Source: a virus
Reading direction: 5' to 3' (one strand)
Length of the DNA stretch: 64,000 bases
Virus record (IMG/VR): IMGVR_UViG_3300031344_000086
Coordinates: 1 to 64,000 of that record
A model generated the notes under the pieces. It was not told the DNA's origin. It searched no databases and saw only the letters and a program-made list of their open reading frames with translations. Every line of letters starts with the position of its first letter. Position 1 is the stretch's first letter. This document shows positions 40,132 through 49,626 of the stretch, in pieces. Made by a program: the position numbers and the translations under genes.

Positions 40132-41820
40132 ATGAAGCACGCGTTTCCAAATTTTTCTGATTCTCAGCCTGTTCAGCCAGTCTATAATCTAAATAGATGG
40201 ATGGTGGCTATGAAGGATATCTATATTAGAACACACCTTGGTGCTTCAAAAAACGAAGCTGTTGCTATGATAACTGCTGGTTGGGAACCTATGGAAAAAA
40301 ATGATTTTCTAAATTGGATGAAGTATTATGAATCTGGTGATCATAAAAAATACAAAAAAGCTCAAAATGCTTACTATGTAAATGAAGATACTAATTATTT
40401 TCTTCCTAATCCAAAAATGGTGCCACCAAGTCCAATTCGTACTATAAACGAAAATATATCAAACGCTCCACAAGAAGCAGCAAATGCCGCTGCCAAACAA
40501 AAAAGCGAAGAAGAAAAACGACAATCGGTTGAAGATTTACGAAGAAAAATACTTGGTAGGCTTAATTCTGCTGAAAAGCTTTTAAGCTCGCAACAAGGTC
40601 ATATGTTTGCCGGAGCTGATTTTGAAAGACTTCTTACTGCTATTTTTGAGTTGAAAAAACAAATCCAGATAGTAAATAAAGTATCAACAGCATCATTACA
40701 AACCGTTGTAGATTTAATTGTCAGACAGGCAAATATACTTAGCCGTGAAGGCTATAATGGTGCAAGTTCTTTTATGGTAAAGCTTGCTCAGCAAACTCCT
40801 GGTGATATGAGTATAAATCTTGGAGATATACCTGCTGGTGGTAGTCAGCCACAAGGTGGCGGTAGTCTTGGCAACAACACTCCTGATGTTATGCAGCCAT
40901 TACCAGGCGGTGCTCCTGAACAAAAAACTATCACAGAGGACAGTGCGGTTGGTAAATTTATTGATAATTTAGAAGACTCCGGTATTACTGATACAGTTGA
41001 TGAGGAAGAGGCAGCTGATAAAGCACAAGTAGATGATTCAAATGAAGTAGAAATTGATAATGATGTATTTATGGATCATGAGATTGTGCCAGAAGGTAAA
41101 GATGATCTTGTTGTTGAAGCACAAGCCGTTCATCAACCAGATGTTGTACGAGATTCTCCGCCTGCACAAAAAAAACCAACTGATGATTCTGAAACAGAAA
41201 AACCAGGTAAAAATGTTGCTCCAGGTATAACTCCCGAAAATGTAAATCAACCACCAAGTGTTGAAAATACTAAAACAGATTTTGATGCTATATTAGATAG
41301 TGCTTTTGCTAATCTAACAGTTCAAGATGTTATAAACAAACTTGAACAAGTTAATAATGTATTTAGAACCAGAGAAATACCACGACAATTAGCAGTATGC
41401 GATCTTATGTTGTCAAGACTTGGGCTTGCACAATACTTCCCTCAACTCGGTGAAAGTATTAATAAAAGCCTTGATAGCGGGCAATACGCGCTTGTTCGTA
41501 TCGATGAGATATTGTCTAAATTAAGAGGATCAGTTAAATCACCAGAACTTGATCTTGAAGGTAATAATCAAAAAACTCCACCTAATGCTGAGGCAGTTAA
41601 ATCTAATCTTCAACAACAAGAGCAAAAAGAAAAACAACGCAAAGACGTTAAGAAACAACTTGCCGATCAATCAGATATGGAAAAAGCAACTAAGCCAGAA
41701 GGAGCAGTTGAAGGAGCTCCACAAGAATTGGCAGCGCAACCAATTGAAGTTGAATCTCCTGCACCAGAAGCAGCGGCTCCAGCGCCAGCACCTAAACCAG
41801 CAGCGGCACCAACGGTATAA
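40132..41820 (+). CDS. Large Pro/Gln/Ala-rich virion-module protein
   Basis: 562 residues. A compact N-terminal domain (about 1-90, aromatic), a helical segment (130-225), then long low-complexity Gly/Gln/Pro and acidic regions, a second helical domain (about 385-465) and a Glu/Gln/Ala/Pro tail (500-562) with repeated Ala-Pro. Such linkers are typical of scaffolding or tail-assembly proteins. No enzyme motif. Not recognised. Confidence 0.66.
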   Translation: MKHAFPNFSDSQPVQPVYNLNRWMVAMKDIYIRTHLGASKNEAVAMITAGWEPMEKNDFLNWMKYYESGDHKKYKKAQNAYYVNEDTNYFLPNPKMVPPSPIRTINENISNAPQEAANAAAKQKSEEEKRQSVEDLRRKILGRLNSAEKLLSSQQGHMFAGADFERLLTAIFELKKQIQIVNKVSTASLQTVVDLIVRQANILSREGYNGASSFMVKLAQQTPGDMSINLGDIPAGGSQPQGGGSLGNNTPDVMQPLPGGAPEQKTITEDSAVGKFIDNLEDSGITDTVDEEEAADKAQVDDSNEVEIDNDVFMDHEIVPEGKDDLVVEAQAVHQPDVVRDSPPAQKKPTDDSETEKPGKNVAPGITPENVNQPPSVENTKTDFDAILDSAFANLTVQDVINKLEQVNNVFRTREIPRQLAVCDLMLSRLGLAQYFPQLGESINKSLDSGQYALVRIDEILSKLRGSVKSPELDLEGNNQKTPPNAEAVKSNLQQQEQKEKQRKDVKKQLADQSDMEKATKPEGAVEGAPQELAAQPIEVESPAPEAAAPAPAPKPAAAPTV

Positions 41821-41829
41821 AGGAAGTGA

Positions 41830-42747
41830 ATGAAACTTCGCGACCTTTTAAGTCTAATCAAAAAAGTCGGTGATGCTAACGGCATTCCAAATTGTTTTAT
41901 TGTTGGAGGAACTCCACGCGATAAGATGCTCAATCTTTTGAAACCTGATGAGCTGAATGATCTTGATTTAACTACTGGTAATAAATTAATTCATAACTTG
42001 GCAACAGAAGTTAATATTGAATTAAAGAAACATTATAATATAGAAGTAAAGAAGGCAGATGATGGGCATACTTCTGTTGTGTTTCCAGGTAATCAGTTTA
42101 AATTAGATTTTAGCAGCAATTTTATTATACCAAAAATAAATCTTCACCTGCATCAACTTGGTATTAAAAATCCTACTGATTTAGATCGAGAGATGTTTTC
42201 AAGAGATTTTTATTGTAATACATTACTAATGACATTAGATTTGAAAAAAATCAAAGATCCTACCCATCAAGGTATTAAAGATATAAAAAATAAAATTATA
42301 AGAACTTGTCTTGATCCAGATACGACATTCAGATATAATACTAATCGTATTATTCGCGTAGTATATCTATCAGCAAAACTTGACTTCGATGTAGATCCAG
42401 AAATTATAAAATGGATATCTAAAAACAAAGATATGGTTAGACTATCACCTGATGGGTATCTAAAAAAGAATCTTGATAAGGCTATGAAGAAAAATCCTGA
42501 ACGGGCGGTAGCGGTTATTAATGCAACTAATTTATGGGATGCTATTCCTATAACGGAAGAGCTACAACCATATTATGCAAAAAGAACTTCGGTAGTAAAA
42601 TCATCGCAATTAAAACGCAACTATGATTATGGTGAAGGTTTATATATGAACCTTGATAAATATGATAGCGTAGCAGATTTTCGTAAGAAACGAATGAAAA
42701 AGCGTAAAAAAATATTACAAAAATTAAAGGATATGAAACTAAAATGA
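41830..42747 (+). CDS. CCA-adding/poly(A) polymerase-like nucleotidyltransferase
   Basis: 305 residues. Class II nucleotidyltransferase head: Phe-Ile-Val-Gly26-Gly27-Thr-Pro-Arg-Asp and the catalytic Asp44-Leu-Asp46-Leu, then Ser-Arg-Asp-Phe-x-Cys-Asn-Thr-Leu and an Arg-Ile-Ile-Arg-Val-Val-Tyr-Leu-Ser-Ala neck segment, followed by Asp-Phe-Asp-Val-Asp-Pro-Glu. The usual GGxVRD is GGTPRD. Bacterial enzymes of this family add CCA to tRNA or tails to RNA. No tRNA gene is seen here, and the gene lies inside the virion module, so the substrate is open. The last ATGA overlaps the J-domain gene. Confidence 0.85.
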   Translation: MKLRDLLSLIKKVGDANGIPNCFIVGGTPRDKMLNLLKPDELNDLDLTTGNKLIHNLATEVNIELKKHYNIEVKKADDGHTSVVFPGNQFKLDFSSNFIIPKINLHLHQLGIKNPTDLDREMFSRDFYCNTLLMTLDLKKIKDPTHQGIKDIKNKIIRTCLDPDTTFRYNTNRIIRVVYLSAKLDFDVDPEIIKWISKNKDMVRLSPDGYLKKNLDKAMKKNPERAVAVINATNLWDAIPITEELQPYYAKRTSVVKSSQLKRNYDYGEGLYMNLDKYDSVADFRKKRMKKRKKILQKLKDMKLK

Positions 42748-43256
42748 AATATTCTAAATTATTGGAAGATGCTAAATTATTTTGTAAAATTGCTTCAATG
42801 ACATTAGAGCAGGCATATGCCATTATTGGTGTCCCCCAAAGTTCATCAAAAGATGAAATAAATAAAGCATATAAAAGACAGATGCGTCAATATCATCCAG
42901 ATATTAATCCTTCACCAGAGGCAAAAATAAAAAGTGTAGAATTAAATGCAGCAAGAGAATTATTACTTAATCCAGAAAGACAAGGGATTGCCGGTGATAT
43001 GATGCGACAAAACGAAAATCTTCGTGATGATATAGATGATATCTTAAAAAGAGAACAAGAAAAAGCAGATGCTTGGGTAGAAGATATTAGGGAAAAACGA
43101 AAAGAATATGATGAATGGGCAAGTGGTAAATTAAAAACAAAAGATCTTAAATATCCAGATAATATAGAAAATGCTAAAAGACTTGAAGAACGAGAAAAAG
43201 AATATAAAAGAAAACGAAAAGAAGAATTAAAACAACAAAAATTTAAAAAAATCTAA
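42744..43256 (+). CDS. J-domain protein (minimal)
   Basis: 170 residues. A J-domain at about 20-85 with His51-Pro-Asp53, then a highly charged Lys/Glu/Arg helix to the end. No Gly/Phe, zinc or C-terminal domains, so it is type C, unlike the full DnaJ at 33651. Overlap with the nucleotidyltransferase gene by ATGA suggests a linked product. It probably directs host DnaK to a virion assembly step. Confidence 0.85.
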   Translation: MKYSKLLEDAKLFCKIASMTLEQAYAIIGVPQSSSKDEINKAYKRQMRQYHPDINPSPEAKIKSVELNAARELLLNPERQGIAGDMMRQNENLRDDIDDILKREQEKADAWVEDIREKRKEYDEWASGKLKTKDLKYPDNIENAKRLEEREKEYKRKRKEELKQQKFKKI

Positions 43257-43263
43257 AAATAAA

Positions 43264-43785
43264 ATGAACCGACTTCAACAACTCCTCCAAAAATATTCCT
43301 ACAACGAACCATACGAAAGTGAGTTTGGGTTCGAGGGTAGTCCATACTTCCACCGAGGAGATGAGTCATTACCATATAATCAATATATTCCATTGGGCGA
43401 ATCCACAATGGAAAAGCCGCAAGATTTAGATAGAATGGAAAATCATGGAAAAGATGGAAAAGAGTTTCCTGAATTTAAAGAGTTTGATAATAGAAAAGAT
43501 AAAAGGCTCAAACGCTTGAAACTATTACGAAAACTTATGCAAGAAAAGAAAAATCCAACCTTCACCCCAGCACAATTTTCACCATCACAATATAGTAGTA
43601 TGACTGGTTTTGAAGGTATGAATGCATTCACTGGTGGTTATTACGATGCTACATTAGGTGATAACACAGATACATTCGTTAATCCTTGGAATAATATCTA
43701 CCAATCGGCAAGTAATACAATAGAAGAACGAATAAAATTGAGATCGTTATTTTTCAATAATTTTGTTAAAAATACAGCACTATGA
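43264..43785 (+). CDS. Hypothetical virion-module protein
   Basis: 173 residues, Tyr/Phe/Pro/Asn-rich at both ends with a Lys/Arg/Leu-rich helix in the middle. Low content of ordered hydrophobic core. Not recognised. Confidence 0.58.
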   Translation: MNRLQQLLQKYSYNEPYESEFGFEGSPYFHRGDESLPYNQYIPLGESTMEKPQDLDRMENHGKDGKEFPEFKEFDNRKDKRLKRLKLLRKLMQEKKNPTFTPAQFSPSQYSSMTGFEGMNAFTGGYYDATLGDNTDTFVNPWNNIYQSASNTIEERIKLRSLFFNNFVKNTAL

Positions 43786-43825
43786 ATAATTTAGCATACG
43801 GTATATCCCCATTTTGAGGTAAATA

Positions 43826-44719
43826 ATGTCATTATATAAACAAGCCCAATTCTTAGATGCAAACGATTTTGAGAACTTCGGAGACGAAGATGAGGTCGTT
43901 TTATACGAAGAAAAGCCTTCAATGGAAGATGTTGTTGAACTTCATCAACCAGATAATGCTATGGAAATTACATTCAAGCTTCCACCGCTTCCAGGCTCAG
44001 ATGCAGATATGCCGTTAGAGGTTTCAACGGAAGACCCAATTGAAGTTGAGAGCAAAGGTAAGGGAAAAGGTAAAAAAGATAAAAATGATTTACAAGGAGA
44101 GGAACTTGAGGTTCAAGATCCTTGGAAATCACCTGATCCAAAAAACATTTTAACTTGGGTTCATGATCGTCTACAAAATCTTCCTCGTCATACGGGTCAA
44201 GAAACAACTGGTATGGAACGAACAATTGCAGCAATGAAGCGTATTAATAACGAAATCTCCAAAGCTATTGCTAATGATTATAATGGCGAAGTTGATGTAG
44301 CTAAACTTGAACAAGCTCGTAGAGAGATTTTTGATGGTATTCATCGTCTTGAAGAAGCAGTAGAAAAGCTTGATAATGGATATAGAGGCAAAAAAGCAGA
44401 CCTTGACGAAAACGGATTAGTCAAAGAAGCCAAACAAGACCGTATTGGTGGAATTATTATAACAGTTCCTATTTTGATATCAAGAATTGCAAAAACACTT
44501 ATAAATGGTATGGTATCAGGTGGGCATGATATTGAAAGATCTTTTGATGCACAGGTAAAAGAATGGAGTCTTGATAAACGAGAACAAGCTGAATTGATGG
44601 AGCTTCTCGAAAATATGGGGTACGCACAACCACGAAGAGATCGTGCATATCCGGCAGATCATCACATGGAATATAAATCATCAGATAATTTTGACTTCGG
44701 ATCTCAATACCCCGCATAG
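43826..44719 (+). CDS. Hypothetical virion-module protein with hydrophobic helix
   Basis: 297 residues: acidic N terminus, a Lys/Gly stretch (about 75-90), a helical domain (105-190), a short hydrophobic segment (Ile-Gly-Gly-Ile-Ile-Ile-Thr-Val-Pro-Ile-Leu-Ile, about 212-223) and a polar end. SD TGAGGT precedes the ATG. The hydrophobic segment may be a membrane-contact or core helix. Not recognised. Confidence 0.62.
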   Translation: MSLYKQAQFLDANDFENFGDEDEVVLYEEKPSMEDVVELHQPDNAMEITFKLPPLPGSDADMPLEVSTEDPIEVESKGKGKGKKDKNDLQGEELEVQDPWKSPDPKNILTWVHDRLQNLPRHTGQETTGMERTIAAMKRINNEISKAIANDYNGEVDVAKLEQARREIFDGIHRLEEAVEKLDNGYRGKKADLDENGLVKEAKQDRIGGIIITVPILISRIAKTLINGMVSGGHDIERSFDAQVKEWSLDKREQAELMELLENMGYAQPRRDRAYPADHHMEYKSSDNFDFGSQYPA

Positions 44720-44725
44720 GAATAT

Positions 44726-45325
44726 ATGTCAAATAAATACTTCACACGCAACTCATCAATCATATCACGCGATGAAAGTTCTTTTGATCGCGGAGATAAG
44801 ACTCCGTCTTGGTTTAATGAATATGCTGCTATACTAGAAAAAGATTCTGCAAAATCAAAAAAACAAGACTACTCCTTATTCGACCAAATAAATAGTATTC
44901 TTGGCAATAAGTCAAAATATTCAACAGTAGCAGAAGCAGTAGAAGATTTACAAAAACGCACAGGCTTGTATGATATTTTACAGAAAAAACAAGCAAGTGA
45001 TTTAAAACACGGCAATATACAATTATTCAAAGAGATTCCAGTTCTAAAAACATATATAGATAATTATATTGATGATCGCCCAGGAACTTCGGTTGAAGCA
45101 GTTATACATGATTTACTGAAAATAAAGACTATAAAAGATAAGCTTCCTCAGTCAGATGACGTTCCAATAGAAGTAAAACAATATATAAGTCATAAAATTG
45201 GTGAAGTTGGTGCATCAGTTCCTAAAAATGATAATGATAATCTTGAGTTAGGAAAAATAGATTTAAGTAAAGATGTTGCAGTTGTAGATGATCCACTTGG
45301 TATATGTATGCCTGGCGGCAAGTAA
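44726..45325 (+). CDS. Hypothetical protein upstream of terL
   Basis: 199 residues: a polar start, a helical middle with two short domains, and a C-terminal polar tail with Asp-Pro-Leu-Gly-Ile-Cys-Met-Pro-Gly-Gly. It lies just before terL; a packaging accessory role is possible from position only. Confidence 0.6.
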   Translation: MSNKYFTRNSSIISRDESSFDRGDKTPSWFNEYAAILEKDSAKSKKQDYSLFDQINSILGNKSKYSTVAEAVEDLQKRTGLYDILQKKQASDLKHGNIQLFKEIPVLKTYIDNYIDDRPGTSVEAVIHDLLKIKTIKDKLPQSDDVPIEVKQYISHKIGEVGASVPKNDNDNLELGKIDLSKDVAVVDDPLGICMPGGK

Positions 45326-45346
45326 TATTTTATATTGAAAGATTGA

Positions 45347-47611
45347 ATGTCGGAAGATTTATTATTAGAAAAAATAAAAGACAAATTATTAGATTTTGAT
45401 CCAGTTCATTTTGTTGAAAAATACCTAACAATAGATGGTGACAGGTTTCATTTACAAAAAGGTGGATGGAAACCGTTTTCAGATATATACAGATATATTG
45501 GATTGAAAGCGGTTGAAAAAGACGGTAAGCCTGTGGTTATAGTTGCTGGGCGTCAAATTGGGAAAGATCTTGCGCTAGATACTCCTATACCTACACCGTT
45601 CGGGTGGAAAACTATGGAGGATCTTCAAATAGGAGATAAAGTTTTTGATGAAAACGGTAATACATGTAATGTAATAGATGTATCACCGGTTTTTACAGAT
45701 CATATATGTTATAAATTAACATTCGATGATGGCACTGAAATGATCGCTGGAGAAGATCATCAGTGGCTAACATATACTAATAATCAACAGTCATCAGTAA
45801 AAACAACAAAAGAAATAAAAAACACATTAGAAACTGAACACCATATTGTTTCATTAAAAAATAATTTTTATATACATAAAGTTGAATTAGTCCCAACAGT
45901 TCCAACAAAATGCATAATGGTTGACTCAGTATCACATTTATATTTAGCGTCTAAATCTTTTATTCCTACACATAATACTAGTATGTGCGCAGCTCTTGAA
46001 ATGTATTTTTGTGGATGTGGATTATATGGTAATGGGAAAAATCCACCCATACGAATGGTTCATGCGTTCCCTGAATCAGCTCTTGCAGCCTCATACTCAA
46101 AGGTAAAACTAAATGGAATGATTAGATCGTCAGTTGTTATTGATGATGGTAATGAAATAAAAGGTATAAAGAAAAAAGCATATATGCATTCATTATTAGA
46201 TAATTCATCAGAAAGTAATGATACTCTTTCATTCAAGCAGTTTGTTGGTGGAAATCATTTATGGATTGAAAGCGTTGGAGTTGATGGAAATCGTTTAATG
46301 GGAAAAACAGCTGATATCATTTTCTATGATGAAGTTCAAAAAATGATGTCTATTGCAATAGGTAATTCATCAAAAATACTTACACAGTCAAAATATGGTA
46401 AACAAGGTGAAGGTGTTCAAGTATACTTCGGTACACCGTTGCTGAGAGGGTCTACGTACTGGGATTTATGGAATGCATCATCACAGCAGTATTTTCATTT
46501 AGGGTGTGGTAAATGTAAAAAATATTTTCCATTATATACACCGGGAACTAATGACTGGGAAGATATATGGCTATACGGTTATACCGTACGATGTACACAT
46601 TGCGGGTTTGAACAAGATAAAAGGGAAGCAACAGAAAACGGTAAATGGATTGGTTTAAAAGATCAACAGGAATCTAAATATATAGGTTTTCATATAAATC
46701 AATTATATATTCCAACATTTACAAAAGAAAAAATTATATCTGAAAAACCAGAAAATAATCCAATTAATTCAGAGAAGACGTATCAAACGCAAATTCTTGG
46801 AGAATTTTACCATGGTGAAGCGACTATAATAACAATGGATCAGGTTAGAGAATTATGTGGAGATCCTGGTAGAAAATTTAGAGGAAGCATATCACCAGAT
46901 GAAGATCTTCCGGTATTTTTAGGAATTGATATTGGGGCTAAGAATGATTTAGCGCAATTAGTTGATTCAGATAGGGTAAAGCCACAAGGTCAAAGTTATA
47001 GCACGGCAGTTGTTATTGCAATGACTGGACCACAAAGAATGTCTATAGAGTTTGCAACCGCATTTAAAAGAAACGATCTTGCCAGTAAAAAGGGGCTAAT
47101 AGAAGAGATAATGAGAAAGTATTCCGTTAATTTAGCTGTATGTGATTTAGGGTATGCTAATGATCTAAATGAAATTCTTCAAACTCAGTATGGAGAAAAG
47201 TTTCTTTCATCACAGGCTTCTAACAGAGTAAATGAGCATATAAAATTTAATTCAGATGTTTTCCCAAAAGTAATTACGTTTGAACGTGATTTTTGGATTG
47301 CAGATTTATATGAGCAAATGAAAAAAGGTAATATTAGAATCCCGATGGGAAGCTATGAACAAATAGCAATGATGATTCAACATATATGTAGTATGGAAAT
47401 AAAACCAAGTATAAGTCGCGCTGGTGATATAACACCACACTATATTAAAGGTAGTACCCCAAATGATTATTTTATGGCAATACTTAATGCATATATAGCG
47501 TATAAATTTTATGTTAGCCAGGGATTTAAAATCAAAAATCCAGCACATATGCGTGATCCTGCAAAAGATAAACCTCCTGTATTAGTAGCATATCTGCCAA
47601 GAATGAAATGA
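45347..47611 (+). CDS. terL: Terminase large subunit, precursor with intein
   Basis: 754 residues in the precursor; about 617 after splicing. The Walker A of the ATPase is split: GRQIGK (residues 68-73) then, after a 137-residue intein (74-210), TS (211-212), giving GRQIGKTS when joined. Walker B is Asp-Ile-Ile-Phe-Tyr-Asp-Glu. A middle zinc ribbon (Cys-Gly-Lys-Cys ... Cys-Thr-His-Cys) is like gpA-type terminases. The nuclease part has Gly-Ile-Asp-Ile-Gly, Val-Cys-Asp-Leu-Gly and Asn-Asp-Tyr. It packages and cuts DNA at the portal. No SD is obvious upstream. Confidence 0.9.
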   Translation: MSEDLLLEKIKDKLLDFDPVHFVEKYLTIDGDRFHLQKGGWKPFSDIYRYIGLKAVEKDGKPVVIVAGRQIGKDLALDTPIPTPFGWKTMEDLQIGDKVFDENGNTCNVIDVSPVFTDHICYKLTFDDGTEMIAGEDHQWLTYTNNQQSSVKTTKEIKNTLETEHHIVSLKNNFYIHKVELVPTVPTKCIMVDSVSHLYLASKSFIPTHNTSMCAALEMYFCGCGLYGNGKNPPIRMVHAFPESALAASYSKVKLNGMIRSSVVIDDGNEIKGIKKKAYMHSLLDNSSESNDTLSFKQFVGGNHLWIESVGVDGNRLMGKTADIIFYDEVQKMMSIAIGNSSKILTQSKYGKQGEGVQVYFGTPLLRGSTYWDLWNASSQQYFHLGCGKCKKYFPLYTPGTNDWEDIWLYGYTVRCTHCGFEQDKREATENGKWIGLKDQQESKYIGFHINQLYIPTFTKEKIISEKPENNPINSEKTYQTQILGEFYHGEATIITMDQVRELCGDPGRKFRGSISPDEDLPVFLGIDIGAKNDLAQLVDSDRVKPQGQSYSTAVVIAMTGPQRMSIEFATAFKRNDLASKKGLIEEIMRKYSVNLAVCDLGYANDLNEILQTQYGEKFLSSQASNRVNEHIKFNSDVFPKVITFERDFWIADLYEQMKKGNIRIPMGSYEQIAMMIQHICSMEIKPSISRAGDITPHYIKGSTPNDYFMAILNAYIAYKFYVSQGFKIKNPAHMRDPAKDKPPVLVAYLPRMK
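45566..45976 (+). mobile_element. Class 3-type mini-intein in the TerL Walker A
   Basis: Residues Asp74-Asn210 of the precursor (137). Block A: Leu-Ala-Leu-Asp-Thr-Pro-Ile-Pro-Thr-Pro-x-Gly-Trp. Position 1 is Asp, not Cys/Ser/Ala. Block B has His-Gln-Trp140-Leu-Thr; block F has Cys189 (Lys-Cys-Ile); block G ends Pro-Thr208-His-Asn210, with +1 Thr211. Trp, Cys and Thr at these positions are the WCT hallmark of class 3 inteins, which start splicing from the block F Cys. There is no homing endonuclease between blocks B and F, so it is a mini-intein. Confidence 0.85.
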
Positions 47612-47634
47612 GATTGAATATATTGATGACTAAT

Positions 47635-47659
47635 GATATAGTATATATCAAGGAAACTA
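47635..47659 (+). promoter_or_regulatory. Portal leader: small inverted repeat plus SD
   Basis: GATATA-GTA-TATATC (47635-47649) directly before AAGGA (47650-47654) and the ATG at 47660. The stem could affect access to the SD. Confidence 0.35.
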
Positions 47660-49519
47660 ATGTCGAATAATGGTAAATTTTTACAAAAACAAGGGTTGCC
47701 ACCTATTGCCTCAAATGATATGTATAAAAACGTTTCTAAATATCGTCAGCAACAATTAACAAAAGAGGTGGAACGAGGATTATACAGAGATGGTTCTGGT
47801 AATGGTAAAAGCGAGTTAAGTCCTGCATCGTATGTTTCTACATTAAGTGGTAATTTAAAAAAGAGTGCACAAGTATTGTCCAGTGGTCAGTCATCAGGTG
47901 CTAATTGGCGCGGAGGTAGCGGTGAGGCAACCAGGCAAGCACCAGCCGTATATAGTCCATTATGGTTGAACTCAAATCTAAATCTCCCCCGCGACCGCGC
48001 AACAATCAATAGCTGGCTACGATCTTTTTACGCCCTAGCTCCATTCGTTCAAAATGCCATTAATCTTCATTCTACCTATCCTATATCTAAATTAACAATT
48101 CGTTGTCCAAATCGTAAGGTTGAAAACTTCTTCAATACAATGATTGAAGATATTGATCTCATGAATATATGTATACAGGTTGCTCAGGAATATTGGCTTC
48201 TTGGTGAAGCATTCGTGTATGGAGAGTTAGATCAAAATAATGCAGTGTGGAGCAGACTTGTAATTCAAAATCCGGATTATATGGTGGTACAAAAATCAGT
48301 TATTGCAAGTGAGCCACTTATTATGATGCGTCCAGATGATAATCTTCGTAGACTTGTTTATTCTAATAAGCCTGCAGATATTGAACAAAAAAGCCAAGTA
48401 AATGAAACTATAATAGAGCACGTTAAACGTGGTGAAAACATACCATTAGAAAATCTATATATATCACACTTAGCAAGAAGAATAAGTCCATACGAGGTTC
48501 GTGGAACAGGTCTTCCAGTTAGTTGTTTTAGACAACTAATGTTATTCGATCAACTTCGCGAGGCTAAGTTTGCACAAGCACAAAATATGATTAATCCACT
48601 TACATTAATCAAAGTAGGGTCAGCAGATTATAAGCCACAACCAGCAGATCTTGATATATGGAGAAATGCTTTCGCAGAAGCTCAATATGATCAAGACTTC
48701 AAAATATTTACTCATGAAGCCGTGACGGTGGAACGTGTCGGATATAATTCTGCTATTATAGATATATCTGGAGACATAACTCAATTACTAAAAGAGATAT
48801 TCATGGGACTTATGGTTCCACAAGTATTAATGGATGGTGGCGGAGATATAACTTATTCTAATGGTGGAGTATCATTAGATGTTCTCCGTCAAAGATATAT
48901 GGCATTCCGTAATATGATGAGCACTTGGTTAAAGAATAAGATATTCGCTCCAATATCAAAATTAAATGAGTTTTACGAATATGAAGATGGTGAGAAAAAA
49001 CTAATTACTCCAACAGTAGAGTGGAGTCATATGAGTATATTCGATACTATGGATTATGTTCAGCAATTAGTTGCACTATCAACTGGTGATCAAAAACGAG
49101 TATCACAGCAAACGTTGTATCGATCATTAGGATTAGAGTATGATGAAGAGCGTCGCAAGATGAAGAAAGAGGATATCCAAGAAGCCGTGAGAAAGAAAGA
49201 GCTTCTTTCCTTGGAATCAATGGCATTGAATGAATTGAGAGCCCTTGATGAGGAGTCTGATATACCAGAAGTTGCTCCAGCAGCGTTGCCTGGTCAATCT
49301 CCTTATGCGGATGCGGCTGGGCAACAACCAGGTGCAGAAGCAGGCGGATCATCATTGCCTCCGCTTCCGGGTATGGGATCAGGTGGCGGTGGAGGAGGCG
49401 GAGCAATGCCACCTCCACCAACAGAAGGATTACCTCCACCTGCACCGTCTGGCGGAACTCCAGCACCGACTGGAGGCGGTGGAGGAACAACCTCACCACC
49501 GTCAACTCCGCCAAAATAA
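47660..49519 (+). CDS. Portal protein
   Basis: 619 residues. The order fits phage portals: a basic N-terminal arm, a clip/stem area, a central region with Asn-Ser-Trp-Leu-Arg-Ser-Phe-Tyr and helical stem, a crown-side part, then a low-complexity Gly/Pro/Ala tail (about 540-619) rich in Gly-Gly and Pro-Pro. It forms the ring through which DNA enters. It directly follows terL, as usual. The tail is probably disordered or cleaved. Confidence 0.85.
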   Translation: MSNNGKFLQKQGLPPIASNDMYKNVSKYRQQQLTKEVERGLYRDGSGNGKSELSPASYVSTLSGNLKKSAQVLSSGQSSGANWRGGSGEATRQAPAVYSPLWLNSNLNLPRDRATINSWLRSFYALAPFVQNAINLHSTYPISKLTIRCPNRKVENFFNTMIEDIDLMNICIQVAQEYWLLGEAFVYGELDQNNAVWSRLVIQNPDYMVVQKSVIASEPLIMMRPDDNLRRLVYSNKPADIEQKSQVNETIIEHVKRGENIPLENLYISHLARRISPYEVRGTGLPVSCFRQLMLFDQLREAKFAQAQNMINPLTLIKVGSADYKPQPADLDIWRNAFAEAQYDQDFKIFTHEAVTVERVGYNSAIIDISGDITQLLKEIFMGLMVPQVLMDGGGDITYSNGGVSLDVLRQRYMAFRNMMSTWLKNKIFAPISKLNEFYEYEDGEKKLITPTVEWSHMSIFDTMDYVQQLVALSTGDQKRVSQQTLYRSLGLEYDEERRKMKKEDIQEAVRKKELLSLESMALNELRALDEESDIPEVAPAALPGQSPYADAAGQQPGAEAGGSSLPPLPGMGSGGGGGGGAMPPPPTEGLPPPAPSGGTPAPTGGGGGTTSPPSTPPK

Positions 49520-49626
49520 TCGTAATTTTGCTAAATATGTTCTCGGGACATGCCATCACCAGCAGGCAAAATAGCTACATCCCCTAATAATCTCACATAT
49601 TATTGAACTATATCTAGGAGATATAA
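49520..49626 (+). other. Intergenic leader with ATTATT motif
   Basis: 107 bases without a gene. It holds ATTATT-GAAC-TAT (49599-49611), a candidate late motif also near 36471 and 60987, and AGGAG before the ATG at 49627. No strong hairpin. Confidence 0.35.

Noticed and set aside
49047-49559. 170-residue reverse frame over the portal tail
   Set aside because: Mirror of the Gly/Pro low-complexity repeat; composition is Leu/His/Gln-rich as expected of a shadow.
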